Assembly (NCBI GenBank): GCA_937900965.1
Contig: CALCGJ010000144.1
Coordinates: 1-36,580, forward strand
Direction: 5' to 3'
Source: an uncultured Bacteroidota bacterium
GTDB lineage: Bacteria; Bacteroidota; Bacteroidia; Bacteroidales; FEN-979
DNA: 36,580 bases
Shown here: positions 15,411-24,154 of the stretch, piece after piece
Layout: every line of letters starts with the position of its first letter
Numbering within the stretch: the stretch's first letter is position 1
Program-made: the position numbers and the translations under genes
Notes under the pieces: generated by a model
The model's database searches: none
Told to the model about the DNA's origin: nothing
Seen by the model: the letters and a program-made list of their open reading frames with translations, nothing else

Positions 15411-16508
15411 TTAAAACGACCTGGATGCGGTTGACACAGCCCTCTTAAGATCGTTAATATGGTTTATCAGCTCCTTGATCTCCTGGGCGGAGAGCGACCT
15501 GCAAGGTGAGATATCCCTGGCTTGCCTGAGTGCCCGCTTCACTAATTCCCCACAGGATTTCAGCAATGAATTAAGCCGGGCCGGACTGGCCTTTCGTTTA
15601 CTCAGGAGCTCCTGGAAGTCATTAAAATTGTTAATAGCACGGGCAAAGGTTGTGGAAGATTCATTATAGTGGGATATCTCCCGATTGCACTTCATGTTGC
15701 TTAAATAATCAGAATACCTCCGGTACATCCTGATAATCTCCCGCCGATTGGCATGGGTTGCCTCTGCTCTTCTCAACGTACTTTCTGCTCTGTCAATTTC
15801 GTCCTGTGTGTAATAGAGATCGAGGCTGTCGGAGAAATTGTACCAGGTTTGCCGGTCTCCTTCTCCTTCGATGAACTGGTCATGGGAGATTGGATATTCA
15901 AGCAACTGCCAGATGGGATCAAATGGCATATGGGATTCAATCAGGCTGTCCGGCGAAGCCATGAAGTATTCCGATGTGAAATTCTTCCTGTAGTTTCCTC
16001 TGCTCACGTATCCGCTCCCCCAGGTCACATCAATCAAATGCCATTTCCCGTCAATCTTCGCCACATTCCAGGCATGCCCCAGATCGGTTCTAAGATTGCC
16101 ATTCACACGGTTATACCCGTGAACAGTAAGCGCTTTAATTCCCATTTGGTTGCAGATTGAGGTGAACACCTCTGCATATCCCTGGCAAACCGCGTTTTTT
16201 TTCTTCAATGTATAGAGAACAAAGTCGTCAATACTGTGAAACCGGCTCATCGTTTCTGCCTGCTTTCCATCGTATGAGATATTGTAAGCAATCCATGTGT
16301 AAAGCGCCAACACCTTGTCGCTCTCCTTTGGGAAATTTCCGGTCAGGTAAGCGGCGAAATCTTCCGGTGATTTTGTAACCGAAGATGGGATGGAAAGAGC
16401 CAGGGAGTCTGCGTTCCATCCTGATGCGACTGAATTAACAGTGGTCATCAGTACGATTCCGACAGTAAGAGTGGCTTGTTTTACTAAAAAGATGAAGATT
16501 GATCCCAT
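15411..16508 (-). CDS. Exported transglutaminase-like protein
   Basis: This 365-residue protein has a transglutaminase-like core. The catalytic triad is visible: Cys108 in KKNAVCQGYAEVF, His145 in DLGHAWNVAKI and Asp160 in KWHLIDVTWGSGY, with the tryptophan-containing KVLALYTWIAYNISYD before it. This arrangement is the bacterial transglutaminase/protease-like superfamily, whose members act as peptidases or cross-linkers; which applies here is open. The C-terminal 130 residues are charged and helical. I start at the ATG at 16508, which puts a hydrophobic export segment (about residues 3-25) at the front. A TTG at 16568 would add 20 residues ahead of it. The gene is divergent from the cytochrome c gene. 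Confidence 0.8.
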   Translation of the reverse strand: MGSIFIFLVKQATLTVGIVLMTTVNSVASGWNADSLALSIPSSVTKSPEDFAAYLTGNFPKESDKVLALYTWIAYNISYDGKQAETMSRFHSIDDFVLYTLKKKNAVCQGYAEVFTSICNQMGIKALTVHGYNRVNGNLRTDLGHAWNVAKIDGKWHLIDVTWGSGYVSRGNYRKNFTSEYFMASPDSLIESHMPFDPIWQLLEYPISHDQFIEGEGDRQTWYNFSDSLDLYYTQDEIDRAESTLRRAEATHANRREIIRMYRRYSDYLSNMKCNREISHYNESSTTFARAINNFNDFQELLSKRKASPARLNSLLKSCGELVKRALRQARDISPCRSLSAQEIKELINHINDLKRAVSTASRSF

Positions 16509-16676
16509 CAGAGAAAGAAAGCTTTCGTTAATAACGCGATAGCCTGTGTCTCTATTTTGTCTGATCAATTTTAAATTTTTCCTATTTTTTTTATCCTGGT
16601 ATCTAGATTAATTGATATTATCCGTAAATTCGTAATCTATTCGATATCATTAACATATTTTAAAACAGGAGACAAT

Positions 16677-17084
16677 ATGAAAACCAGAATGTTCATTAGT
16701 TTATTTTTTTTACCAATACTTTTTAGTTTTATAGCTATTCAAAGTTACAGTCAGGACAAAGGAAAATGGGTGGTTCCGGCAGAGTATAAGACCATGAAGA
16801 ACCCGGTTGCCGTTGATGCTTCGAGCGTAGATCTTGGGAAAGATTTGTACGCTAAGTACTGCAAAGCCTGTCATGGAAAGACGGGTTTGGGTGATGGCCC
16901 AAAAGCAGCATCACTTGGCGTTTCAAGTGGGAATTTTACTACCAAAGAGTTCAAATCTCAACCTGATGGTGTACTGTTTTACATGGTTACAACCGGCAAG
17001 GACAAAATGCCTGGATTTGGGAAACCATTACCTGAAGATAATGACAGGTGGGCATTGGTGAACTATATGAAGACCCTGAAATAG
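16677..17084 (+). CDS. Exported monoheme cytochrome c, class I
   Basis: This 135-residue periplasmic cytochrome has a signal peptide (MKTRMFISLFFLPILFSFIA). The single heme site is CKACH at residues 62-66 in LGKDLYAKYCKACHGKTGLGDG, and the likely sixth ligand is Met111 in KDKMPGFGKPL. The closing WALVNYMKTLK helix is typical of class I cytochromes. It probably shuttles electrons between membrane complexes and a terminal acceptor. An unusually good ribosome binding site for this phylum (AGGAG at 16667-16671) lies 5 bp before the ATG. It stands alone, but the tetraheme/NrfD module two genes away makes a link to respiration plausible. Confidence 0.92.
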   Translation: MKTRMFISLFFLPILFSFIAIQSYSQDKGKWVVPAEYKTMKNPVAVDASSVDLGKDLYAKYCKACHGKTGLGDGPKAASLGVSSGNFTTKEFKSQPDGVLFYMVTTGKDKMPGFGKPLPEDNDRWALVNYMKTLK

Positions 17085-17097
17085 ACTGGGGGTTTGT

Positions 17098-18747
17098 CTA
17101 GTTTTGTCTTTTCTTCAATTTCTTCACATAATAAATAGATATCCCTATCGAGATGATGGCCAGGAAGAGGAATGCAACGATTCGGTAAATTAGTTCCACT
17201 TTGGCAAGGTCTACTGCGAACAGGTAAATAGCTGTTGCTATAAAACCGGCGAGTGCCATCCAGCGGTATTTCACACTTCGGAGCAACAGACTCAACGCAA
17301 AAAATACCACACCTGCCACTGTCCAGGAGAGGGTGATATATGGCCCCGGCACTGCCTGGTATAATGCATAGAGTGTTGTAAAAAAGAGAGTTAGAAGATA
17401 CGTGTTCCGAATGAGTTCAGTTTCGATATTCAACCGTGCTTTCTGCCAATTAATCACTCTGACGGATAAAAATGCTACCAACGGGAAAGAGAAATTAATC
17501 AGGTTACTGGACTCCGAAGTTGCCAGGTATGATATAAGAATAGTCAAGAAAAGAAAGACATTCATCACGATGATAATCCGGGAACGATACCATATTGCAA
17601 TGGAAACAACCAGGAAACTTTGAATTGAAAGAAGCAGGTATGCGCGAGGGAAATTATACAGGCCATAAATGGTGATGCTGATGGCAACAAATCCATAAAG
17701 AGCATATAATGCAGGTGAATATTTCCATGGTGAATATCGCTTCAGCAGTATTGAGAACGGAATGCAGAACAGAGTGATAGAGAAGAACAGCCAGATATAG
17801 TCATTGGGGAAGAATGCCACTACCCAGAGCCATAACAGCGCTGTGAAGAGCAATCCATTCACAAGTATAGCGATCAGAATAATTCGGTCGGGAAATTTTT
17901 CTCCCTTCGGTATCAGCGCTACCAGAGAGAAAATTGCTGCACAAGCCGCCAGGTACAGGTAACTATATTGATGAGTGGGCATTCCCTGAACCGGATTTCC
18001 CACCAGAGGATTGTTTAATATCCACATCAGAAGGGTAAAATAGGTCAGGAGGATCGTGATGATCAGGATTCTGTACCAGCCGAACCTGTAAAAGAGATAG
18101 AGGGTCCCTGCCCCTGCAATGGTTATGACAGGCAACATTATATGTGTTGTGTCACTGATGATTGCTGTGGAGATCATCATGATCAGGGCAAGTGATGCGT
18201 AGAATTCAGACTTTTTCCTGAATGCAAGGAGGACTTCGATTGCAATTACAACAAGGAGCAGGGCCACTCCGACTCCCTTCCAGGCTATAAGCGGATTGCC
18301 GGTAAAAAAATGGAGTCTCAGGGTGACATAGAATAGAAGGAGTTGTCCGAATACACCAAATAAAAAGGACATATACGAAAAGTTTTTTTCAACCCATCGT
18401 GAGAGCAGAAGGATTCCGCCAACGGCAGCATACCCAATCAGAGCTGCCAGCAGGGGTTGTTGAATATTAGTCATATACTGGGCCAGGAATATAATACCAA
18501 AAAACAGTACAATATTTCCCAACCAGGCCAATCCATACTCCCCGATCCTGGATTCGAGCAAGGATTCACCCGAATCGCCCATGTTCATGGTGATTCGTGG
18601 CATGGTTACCTCATCATCATCAGAATCATAGTGATATTCGCCTCTCTCCTGAGTGGATTCCAGTTTGGTCAGACGATTTTCCAGATTCACCAGACGTTGT
18701 TGAATCTGGGACAACACTTCGCTATCAGGAATTTTTATTTCAGACAT
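17098..18747 (-). CDS. DUF2339 polytopic membrane protein
   Basis: This 549-residue protein starts with a coiled-coil segment (LSQIQQRLVNLENRLTKLES, residues 12-31), an acidic stretch, then LLESRIGEYGLAWLGNIVLFFGIIFL, and continues through about fourteen or more transmembrane helices to the C-terminus. This layout, a coiled coil followed by a long series of helices with few charged loops, is typical of DUF2339, a family of unknown function. It follows the NrfD gene on the same strand after 115 bp and has its own strong ribosome binding site, so it may be a separate unit. No function is claimed. Confidence 0.83.
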   Translation of the reverse strand: MSEIKIPDSEVLSQIQQRLVNLENRLTKLESTQERGEYHYDSDDDEVTMPRITMNMGDSGESLLESRIGEYGLAWLGNIVLFFGIIFLAQYMTNIQQPLLAALIGYAAVGGILLLSRWVEKNFSYMSFLFGVFGQLLLFYVTLRLHFFTGNPLIAWKGVGVALLLVVIAIEVLLAFRKKSEFYASLALIMMISTAIISDTTHIMLPVITIAGAGTLYLFYRFGWYRILIITILLTYFTLLMWILNNPLVGNPVQGMPTHQYSYLYLAACAAIFSLVALIPKGEKFPDRIILIAILVNGLLFTALLWLWVVAFFPNDYIWLFFSITLFCIPFSILLKRYSPWKYSPALYALYGFVAISITIYGLYNFPRAYLLLSIQSFLVVSIAIWYRSRIIIVMNVFLFLTILISYLATSESSNLINFSFPLVAFLSVRVINWQKARLNIETELIRNTYLLTLFFTTLYALYQAVPGPYITLSWTVAGVVFFALSLLLRSVKYRWMALAGFIATAIYLFAVDLAKVELIYRIVAFLFLAIISIGISIYYVKKLKKRQN

Positions 18748-18750
18748 TTG

Positions 18751-18758
18751 ACCTCCTT
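18751..18758 (-). promoter_or_regulatory. Strong Shine-Dalgarno before the DUF2339 gene
   Basis: The minus strand reads AAGGAGGT, a full anti-16S match, 3 bp before the ATG at 18747. Such strong sites are uncommon in Bacteroidota and confirm the start. Confidence 0.8.
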
Positions 18759-18862
18759 TTTATAACTGAAACACAGTAATCTTATATGCACGACGTTATA
18801 AATGATAGTAATGCTTACCGAAAATTGAGAACCGGCAGATATGGTCGGATAGCAGGAAGAAA

Positions 18863-20098
18863 TCAGGAAGCAGTATCCTGTGTCAATTTTTTATCTGGTT
18901 CTTTCTCAGGTTCCGGATGTCTTTTCCAGGGTGGTAACAACCACAACAGGAATGCCAGAATCGCAAAAGGAATTACAAACCAGAACCAAGCCATTAAATA
19001 TCCCTCGGCTCCAATTAGCTGGCCTTTATATATGGTAAATCCATAAAAGCTCTTTGAGAATAACTGACCTCCAATGACCACATTCCAGCGCATGTAAAAG
19101 ATCCCGAATAAAACCAACAGACTAATAATAAAATAGATTGTTTTACGCACCTTCACCGCAGGTTTATAAAACTGCATAAACCCAAGGGTTAATAACGGCA
19201 CAAGAGTTCCCAGGAAAATCTGGAATACGAACATGCTAAAAAAGAGCTTACCGTTTACGAGCAGGTGAAGGATATCGAATGACTCTTCTGCCTCATAGAT
19301 CCGGTGAATCTGATCCAGGGCTTCCAGTGAGAAATCCATGATCAGTATGTAGAAAAGAAACTTTCCTATGATATCCAATGCATTAATATCCGTAGTTACT
19401 TTTCGGATTCTGGAAACCACCATATAGATAAAAAGTACCAGAGCAATGCCGGAAACCATTGCTGAAAAGAGGAAAATAACAGGCATCAGAACGCTTGACC
19501 ACCATGGATTTGCTTTTATTGAGCCAAAAATAAAACCAACATACCCATGTAAAAGAAAAGCAGACGGGATCCCGATAACAGTGATGATATAGCCGGCTTT
19601 ATCATCAAACCGAAGGGCCTTGGGTGAGATATCCCGTGAGCCCAGGGTAAGGATCTGGTACATAAATCGTTTGAATCCCCTTGCTTGATCCAGCCAGAGG
19701 ATCATATCGCGACGGTAGTCAAACCAGATCTCAAGAAGAAGCACAACCGTGAGATACCAGAGGTAAACGAACCCAAAGATAGCCATGGCAGAATTGAGAT
19801 TGGGTGTCATCATGATCTCGAATGCCCTGAATGGTTTACCAAGATGGCTTACAAGCGGCATAACCGCAACAATTAGAAATGCGAGTGCAGTTAGCAACGC
19901 AAGATGGTATGTTGGGCGAAGTACTTTCACATTAAACACACGTTCCAGGGAAGCCAGGATAAAAGCTCCCGCCACCAACCCGGTGATAAAGGGATATTGT
20001 ACAATAAGGACACTCCAGTAGAGTTCAATCTCATTTGGATAAATATATCCCTCAACCTGGGACAAGACCTCATAAAGTCGTTGAAAATGATGTTCCAT
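18863..20098 (-). CDS. NrfD/PsrC-family quinone-interacting membrane subunit
   Basis: This 411-residue integral membrane protein with about nine or ten helices is of the NrfD/PsrC/HybB type, which exchanges electrons between quinones and a periplasmic iron-sulfur partner. Typical features are the early YWSVLIVQYPFITGLVAGAFILASL helix, histidine/charged residues in VMPLVSHLGKPFRAFEIM, and the later DKAGYIITVIGIPSAFLLHGYVGFIFGSIKANPWW segment. It is longer than the classic NrfD, closer to HybB. It is 1 bp downstream of the ferredoxin gene and has a strong ribosome binding site, so the two are made together. It completes a membrane module with the tetraheme cytochrome, but no molybdenum or other catalytic subunit is adjacent. 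Confidence 0.88.
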   Translation of the reverse strand: MEHHFQRLYEVLSQVEGYIYPNEIELYWSVLIVQYPFITGLVAGAFILASLERVFNVKVLRPTYHLALLTALAFLIVAVMPLVSHLGKPFRAFEIMMTPNLNSAMAIFGFVYLWYLTVVLLLEIWFDYRRDMILWLDQARGFKRFMYQILTLGSRDISPKALRFDDKAGYIITVIGIPSAFLLHGYVGFIFGSIKANPWWSSVLMPVIFLFSAMVSGIALVLFIYMVVSRIRKVTTDINALDIIGKFLFYILIMDFSLEALDQIHRIYEAEESFDILHLLVNGKLFFSMFVFQIFLGTLVPLLTLGFMQFYKPAVKVRKTIYFIISLLVLFGIFYMRWNVVIGGQLFSKSFYGFTIYKGQLIGAEGYLMAWFWFVIPFAILAFLLWLLPPWKRHPEPEKEPDKKLTQDTAS

Positions 20099-20099
20099 A

Positions 20100-20867
20100 T
20101 TATCTTACCTCCTCTTCAAGTGCATTATAATAAAGCTTAGGTCCGGTATTTAAATGAGGCTTCAGGAACCTGCAAGTATGATTTTTTATAAATGCGACCA
20201 GTTCCCCGTCAGGATCCCTCAAGTCCCCAAATATTTTGGATTTCGTGGGACATACTTCAAAACAGACTGGGAGTAAACCCTCTTTAATCCGATGATAACA
20301 AAGTGTACATTTGTCCACTACATGCTCTGTTGGATGCATATACCGGCATCCGTAAGGGCAAGCCTGGATGCAATATCCACATCCGATGCAGTAACTTTTG
20401 TCGACCAGGTTAACACCATCAGGAGTTTCAAAGGTTGCTCCAACAGGACAAACCTGAGTACAGGGAGATTTATAACAATGATTGCACATCTTTGGAACAA
20501 AAAAGGCCTTAAAGATCTCTTCGTCCGGTACCGTTTGTTTGAATCCTCCAATTCCACCATTGGGAGATTCTACCTTCACACTGCCGTCGGTCTTCACCGT
20601 GTACTGTTCTACCCAGGTTCTGAAATAAAAGGGTTCCGGGGGAACAGGGTTCTCCTGTTTACACGAAGCAGCACAGGTACCGCAACCGATACACTTCTCA
20701 ATATCAATCCCTATTCCGTACCAGGGACCGGGACCTTTTGGCTCTTCAGCTGCTATTACAACGCCATTGAAGGGTTTGATCAACGTGGCAGCGAATACCC
20801 CCCCGGCTAATGTCACACCGGTTTTCAGGAAATTCCGGCGTGAAGATTTTTCTTTGTTACTTTTCAT
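20100..20867 (-). CDS. Periplasmic four-cluster ferredoxin subunit (NrfC/PsrB-like), Tat-exported
   Basis: This 255-residue protein has a twin-arginine signal (SSRRNFLKTGVTLAGGVF, Arg10-Arg11), so it folds before export and probably sits on the periplasmic face. Cysteine groups for four [4Fe-4S] clusters are visible: CIGCGTCAASCKQEN, CNHCYKSPCTQVCPVGA, CIGCGYCIQACPYGC and CTLCYHRIKEGLLPVCFEVCP. This is the pattern of NrfC, PsrB and DmsB-type subunits that carry electrons between an NrfD-like membrane protein and a catalytic or heme partner. I choose the ATG at 20867, which makes an ATGA overlap with the cytochrome stop; an ATG at 20888 adds seven residues. The electron path would be quinol, NrfD, ferredoxin, tetraheme protein, or the reverse. 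Confidence 0.92.
   Translation of the reverse strand: MKSNKEKSSRRNFLKTGVTLAGGVFAATLIKPFNGVVIAAEEPKGPGPWYGIGIDIEKCIGCGTCAASCKQENPVPPEPFYFRTWVEQYTVKTDGSVKVESPNGGIGGFKQTVPDEEIFKAFFVPKMCNHCYKSPCTQVCPVGATFETPDGVNLVDKSYCIGCGYCIQACPYGCRYMHPTEHVVDKCTLCYHRIKEGLLPVCFEVCPTKSKIFGDLRDPDGELVAFIKNHTCRFLKPHLNTGPKLYYNALEEEVR
20107..20114 (-). promoter_or_regulatory. Strong Shine-Dalgarno before the NrfD-type gene
   Basis: The minus strand reads GAGGAGGT, 8 bp before the ATG at 20098 and inside the last codons of the ferredoxin gene. It fixes the start and suggests the membrane subunit is translated strongly. Confidence 0.75.
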
Positions 20868-21376
20868 GGTGAGTGGGGATAATGACATTCAACACATCTG
20901 ATAATTTCATTAGTCTCCTCATAGATAAAATGGTTGTGATCACTTACATCTACCATTGTGACCTGGGAGATTTCGGTTGAATCGCTGGCGAACCTGATCC
21001 TCGACCGGTTCCGGTCGTGACACCTGGCACAAAAATCCCTTTCTACCGGCTTGTTCAGCATGAGAGAATCAGGGAAATTCTGAGGATCCGCTAATTCCGC
21101 ATAATAGGCATGCTTGTAAGCAGGTCCGTGACATCCTTCACAGGAGAGTTTTGCGTGAAATCCATAGGAGATCTCTTCAACCACATCTCCATGACATTTT
21201 ATGCATGCTTCCCTCCCTGCGTGACTTAAAGGATAGGCTTCCGCATCTCCAATAGCATCAGCCCGGTAATGACCTAGCTCCCCAAAAGAGTCAGGAATCA
21301 GGAAATAGCGGGCCAAAAGAAAGATGGCTATAAAGATCGCAAAGGCAACGAGAAGGCGTTTGACTTGATCTGGCAT
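20864..21376 (-). CDS. Membrane-anchored tetraheme cytochrome c
   Basis: This 170-residue protein has one N-terminal hydrophobic segment (residues 8-27, probably an uncleaved anchor) and four CXXCH heme-binding sites: CIKCH (58-62), CEGCH (79-83), CARCH (116-120) and CVECH (161-165). Additional histidines (for example His74, His89, His147, His149) could be distal ligands for bis-His hemes. It is the first gene of a three-gene operon with the ferredoxin (4-bp ATGA overlap) and NrfD-type subunits, so it takes the place that NrfB-like or other multiheme electron carriers occupy in such modules. The terminal electron acceptor or donor is not encoded nearby. A good -33/-7 promoter lies just upstream. 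Confidence 0.9.
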   Translation of the reverse strand: MPDQVKRLLVAFAIFIAIFLLARYFLIPDSFGELGHYRADAIGDAEAYPLSHAGREACIKCHGDVVEEISYGFHAKLSCEGCHGPAYKHAYYAELADPQNFPDSLMLNKPVERDFCARCHDRNRSRIRFASDSTEISQVTMVDVSDHNHFIYEETNEIIRCVECHYPHSP

Positions 21377-21404
21377 AAGTACACTTCTTTTTTATTAACC
21401 TATG

Positions 21405-21435
21405 CAAATATATATATAGTAGTGTCTATTCCAAC
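21405..21435 (-). promoter_or_regulatory. Promoter of the tetraheme/ferredoxin/NrfD operon
   Basis: On the minus strand GTTG (21435-21432), a 19-bp spacer and TATATTTG (21412-21405) match the TTTG/TAnnTTTG consensus with one mismatch, 28 bp before the ATG. Confidence 0.7.
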
Positions 21436-21469
21436 TGGAGGAAAAAATTTAGAATATATCTAAATAAAA

Positions 21470-21500
21470 TATGTAATACGTCTAAAAAGTCGTATTTTTG
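21470..21500 (+). promoter_or_regulatory. Promoter of the patatin-like gene
   Basis: TATG (21470-21473), a 19-bp spacer and TATTTTTG (21493-21500) match the consensus with one mismatch in the -33 box. The -7 box ends 20 bp before the ATG at 21521. Confidence 0.65.
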
Positions 21501-21520
21501 ACAGTATCAAAACTGCAGAT

Positions 21521-22459
21521 ATGACATTATATAAATATACTTATCGATTGGCCAGATCCTTTGCCTGGATAATTTCAACTCTTTTGATCCTGATTACAAT
21601 TTCCTGTTCAAAGAAGTTTATGGTAGTTGACAATCCCCCCTCCCAGCCACCAGCCAGAATCCTTGATCAACCGCCCCGGGTGGCTCTGGTACTGGGAGGA
21701 GGAGCTTTTCACGGAATGGCACATGTGGGGGTGCTTAAGGTCCTGGAACATGGAAACATTCCCATTGACCTGATCGTTGGAACCAGTGCGGGAAGCATGG
21801 TTGGCGCGCTTTATGCCGATTATCCGCACATTGATTCCCTGATACCACTGGTTAATGCTACGACTGAGAAAGATGTGTTTGATTTTTCCCTTTTCCGCTC
21901 CAGTGAGGGATTTGTTTCCGGCAAAAGGCTTCAGGATTATCTAACGAAGAATTTGCATCATTCAAACATCGAAGATCTTCCCATTCCGTTTGTTGCCGTG
22001 ACCACTGATATGATGCGTGCGAAAAGTACAGCGCTGGCTGCCGGACCCATTGCTCCCTCCGTGAATGCTTCCTGTGCTATCCCATATATTTTTGAGCCTG
22101 TCAAGATGTATGGCACTATTTTTTCTGATGGAGGCGTTATGGACGCAGTTGCAACAGATGTAGCAAAAACATACAACCCCCAGGTTATTATCGCCGTGGA
22201 TGTGATGGCTGATTATGACACAGTTCCGGTATTCAAGAATAAACGGCAGGTCCTGTTGCGGGCTTACACGGTGGCTGCCCGTAAGCTGAAAGAGGAGAGA
22301 CTTCCACTGGCAGATGTGTTAATTTCCCCCGATCTTAGAGGGATGCCATTGATGAGCAGCAAGGACAACGACAAGATGTTCCAGGCCGGCATCAGGGCAG
22401 CAGAGGATGCAATGCCCAGAATACGCGAGATCCTGATAAAAAAGGGGATTATTAAGTAG
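21521..22459 (+). CDS. Patatin-like phospholipase, probable lipoprotein
   Basis: This 312-residue serine hydrolase is of the patatin family, whose members cleave acyl esters of phospholipids. The oxyanion motif LGGGAFHGMAHVGVL starts near residue 58, the nucleophile Ser89 lies in GTSAGSMVGAL, and Asp203 in FSDGGVMDAV completes the Ser-Asp dyad. The N-terminus is hydrophobic and ends LITISCSKK with Cys29, so the protein is likely lipid-anchored in the envelope, though the lipobox is not perfect. It resembles the RssA-like short patatins rather than T9SS-linked PlpD types, since no outer-membrane barrel follows. It is divergent from the cytochrome operon and stands alone. Confidence 0.9.
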   Translation: MTLYKYTYRLARSFAWIISTLLILITISCSKKFMVVDNPPSQPPARILDQPPRVALVLGGGAFHGMAHVGVLKVLEHGNIPIDLIVGTSAGSMVGALYADYPHIDSLIPLVNATTEKDVFDFSLFRSSEGFVSGKRLQDYLTKNLHHSNIEDLPIPFVAVTTDMMRAKSTALAAGPIAPSVNASCAIPYIFEPVKMYGTIFSDGGVMDAVATDVAKTYNPQVIIAVDVMADYDTVPVFKNKRQVLLRAYTVAARKLKEERLPLADVLISPDLRGMPLMSSKDNDKMFQAGIRAAEDAMPRIREILIKKGIIK

Positions 22460-22484
22460 GTCCGAACAGAATAAGATTTGAGAA

Positions 22485-23201
22485 TTACAGCTTGATAATG
22501 GACCCAGATCCTGAAATATGCTGTGTGATTACCGGGTCTCCTTTATAACTGACATTCCCGCTTCCTGAGATTGTTACATCAAGCTGTTTGGTTACCCACA
22601 CTTTGATGTTTCCGCTTCCGCTGATGTGCGCATTGGTAGTTTCAGATTCCACTCCCACCAGGTCAATGTTTCCGCTACCGCTGATACGTAGATCCTGGCT
22701 GGTAACTTCCAGACTGGTTGCCTGCAAATTTCCCGATCCGCTGATGTTCACATTAAACTCATCTGCCTGCATTTCCACGATGGAGATATTTCCGCTACCG
22801 CTGATTGATGCTTCCATATATTGATTGTGCCAGGGGGTATCTACCAGGATATCTCCTGACCCACTGATTGTCAATGACCGGATGTCGGGAGCAGCAATAA
22901 AAATCCTGATGGGTTCATGTTTCCCTATTACTACCCCACTTTTATACCTGATAATCAAAGTATTATTAGATCCAATAACCGTTTCCAGGACATCCAGCAT
23001 GTTTTGCTGAGCCCTGACCTCCAGGTAATAGTTGGAATCAGGAGAGAAATAGACCGTACCGTCAATAGCGAGGTTGATACCATTGAAGTTTGTAACACCC
23101 CGTACCTGGTTTACAATCTCTCCTGTCCCTTTGACCTTTTGGCAGGAGGACCATCCAAAAAAAAGAACCAGGAGCATTGCCAGAGTGAAGATTTTTTTCA
23201 T
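22485..23201 (-). CDS. DUF2807 (GIN domain) lipoprotein
   Basis: This 238-residue protein has a clear lipoprotein signal (MKKIFTLAMLLVLFFGWSSC). The mature part is a right-handed beta-helix-like GIN/DUF2807 domain, shown by seven or more spaced copies of ISGSGNI (for example SLTISGSGDI, EASISGSGNI, NVNISGSGNL, DLRISGSGNI). This family is abundant in Bacteroidota; it is often called a putative adhesin head but its role is unknown. I start at the ATG at 23201, because an in-frame ATG at 23267 lies upstream of a -7 box at 23229-23236 and would put 22 unrelated residues before the signal. It is convergent with the patatin gene, 25 bp apart. Confidence 0.9.
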   Translation of the reverse strand: MKKIFTLAMLLVLFFGWSSCQKVKGTGEIVNQVRGVTNFNGINLAIDGTVYFSPDSNYYLEVRAQQNMLDVLETVIGSNNTLIIRYKSGVVIGKHEPIRIFIAAPDIRSLTISGSGDILVDTPWHNQYMEASISGSGNISIVEMQADEFNVNISGSGNLQATSLEVTSQDLRISGSGNIDLVGVESETTNAHISGSGNIKVWVTKQLDVTISGSGNVSYKGDPVITQHISGSGSIIKL

Positions 23202-23228
23202 AATGGGTGGTTTAGAATTCGACAGATA

Positions 23229-23236
23229 CAAAAGTA
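23229..23236 (-). promoter_or_regulatory. -7 promoter box for the DUF2807 gene
   Basis: The minus strand reads TACTTTTG, matching TAnnTTTG, 27 bp before the ATG at 23201. Its position supports that start over the one at 23267. Confidence 0.6.
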
Positions 23237-23346
23237 ATACAATGTTATACAATAAAGCAACATGCACTTTAGAAATGTTGCCTGACCACTTTTTCCTTGA
23301 TTTACAGGGTTTTTTGTTATATATTTAACGCCCTAAAATAGGCACC

Positions 23347-24138
23347 ATGAAACGATTTATTATTTTTATCGGGATCATCATCATGATCCCCGGACAGGTT
23401 TTCTGTCAGGACACGGCATTTCTTACCCAAAAAGATTTCCAGGTTGAGAAAGCAAAACTCCAGGGATTAATTTACCAGGCGAAAAAGACCAACCAGACGT
23501 TGCAGGACAATCTTCAGGTCCAGGCGACTTCACTCGATAGCATGGTCCGTGTTCTCGCTGTTCAGGCAGAAGAGATGGTTGCTCATCAGGACTCCCTGAA
23601 CCGGCTTCAGAGCTATCAGTCTGATCTGGATGACCGGTTGATAACACAACGGAAATCAGGCACCCTGATTGCTATCCTGATTCCGGCCGGCCTCTTCCTT
23701 ATGTTCCTGATCCTGTTGATCTGGCTGATCGTCATGAGACGCCGCACCCATGCTATGTTCAACATTCAGGATGAACGTTTTGATGGGTTGTTAAAACGAC
23801 TCGACGATCAAGTGAACTCTTTCAGGATGGAGCATGAGTCGATCAAGGCGGAGCTCCGGACCTTTGACAGGGAGTCTGTTAACCGGGATAAAAAAATAAC
23901 CGGAGAGCTCGAAGAAAAGATCCGGGGCCTGGAAAAAATGATGGAGGATGAGAGAACAGCTCACGATTCCAGGCACAAGGAATCTCACACTGAGTTTGAA
24001 AAGGTCAGGGCAGATATCCACAAAGGCTACGATTCAGCAGCCAGGGAACTTGTAAGTGTGAAAGAGGAGTTAGCTGCGTTTGTTAAAGGCTTCACTGCCC
24101 AATTCAAGGAGTTGGCCAAAAAGGGGGAAAAACAGTAG
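23347..24138 (+). CDS. Exported coiled-coil membrane protein, function unknown
   Basis: I do not recognise this 263-residue protein. It has a signal peptide (MKRFIIFIGIIIMIPGQVFCQ), then a periplasmic heptad-rich segment (residues about 28-100, with AKLQGLIYQAKKTNQTLQDN), one transmembrane helix (about 106-128, LIAILIPAGLFLMFLILLIW) and a basic stop-transfer MRRRTH. A long charged, cytoplasmic coiled coil follows (about 140-260, for example ITGELEEKIRGLEKMMEDE). The topology suggests a scaffold or a sensor connecting periplasm and cytoplasm through coiled coils. It is convergent with the SPFH gene, 16 bp apart, which may be chance. No function is claimed. Confidence 0.8.
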   Translation: MKRFIIFIGIIIMIPGQVFCQDTAFLTQKDFQVEKAKLQGLIYQAKKTNQTLQDNLQVQATSLDSMVRVLAVQAEEMVAHQDSLNRLQSYQSDLDDRLITQRKSGTLIAILIPAGLFLMFLILLIWLIVMRRRTHAMFNIQDERFDGLLKRLDDQVNSFRMEHESIKAELRTFDRESVNRDKKITGELEEKIRGLEKMMEDERTAHDSRHKESHTEFEKVRADIHKGYDSAARELVSVKEELAAFVKGFTAQFKELAKKGEKQ

Positions 24139-24154
24139 CGTGACCGATATCAGG

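Noticed and set aside
16677-21376. One joint respiratory operon including the cytochrome c at 16677
   Set aside because: The cytochrome c gene is on the opposite strand with its own ribosome binding site, and DUF2339 lies between; only a functional link can be suggested.
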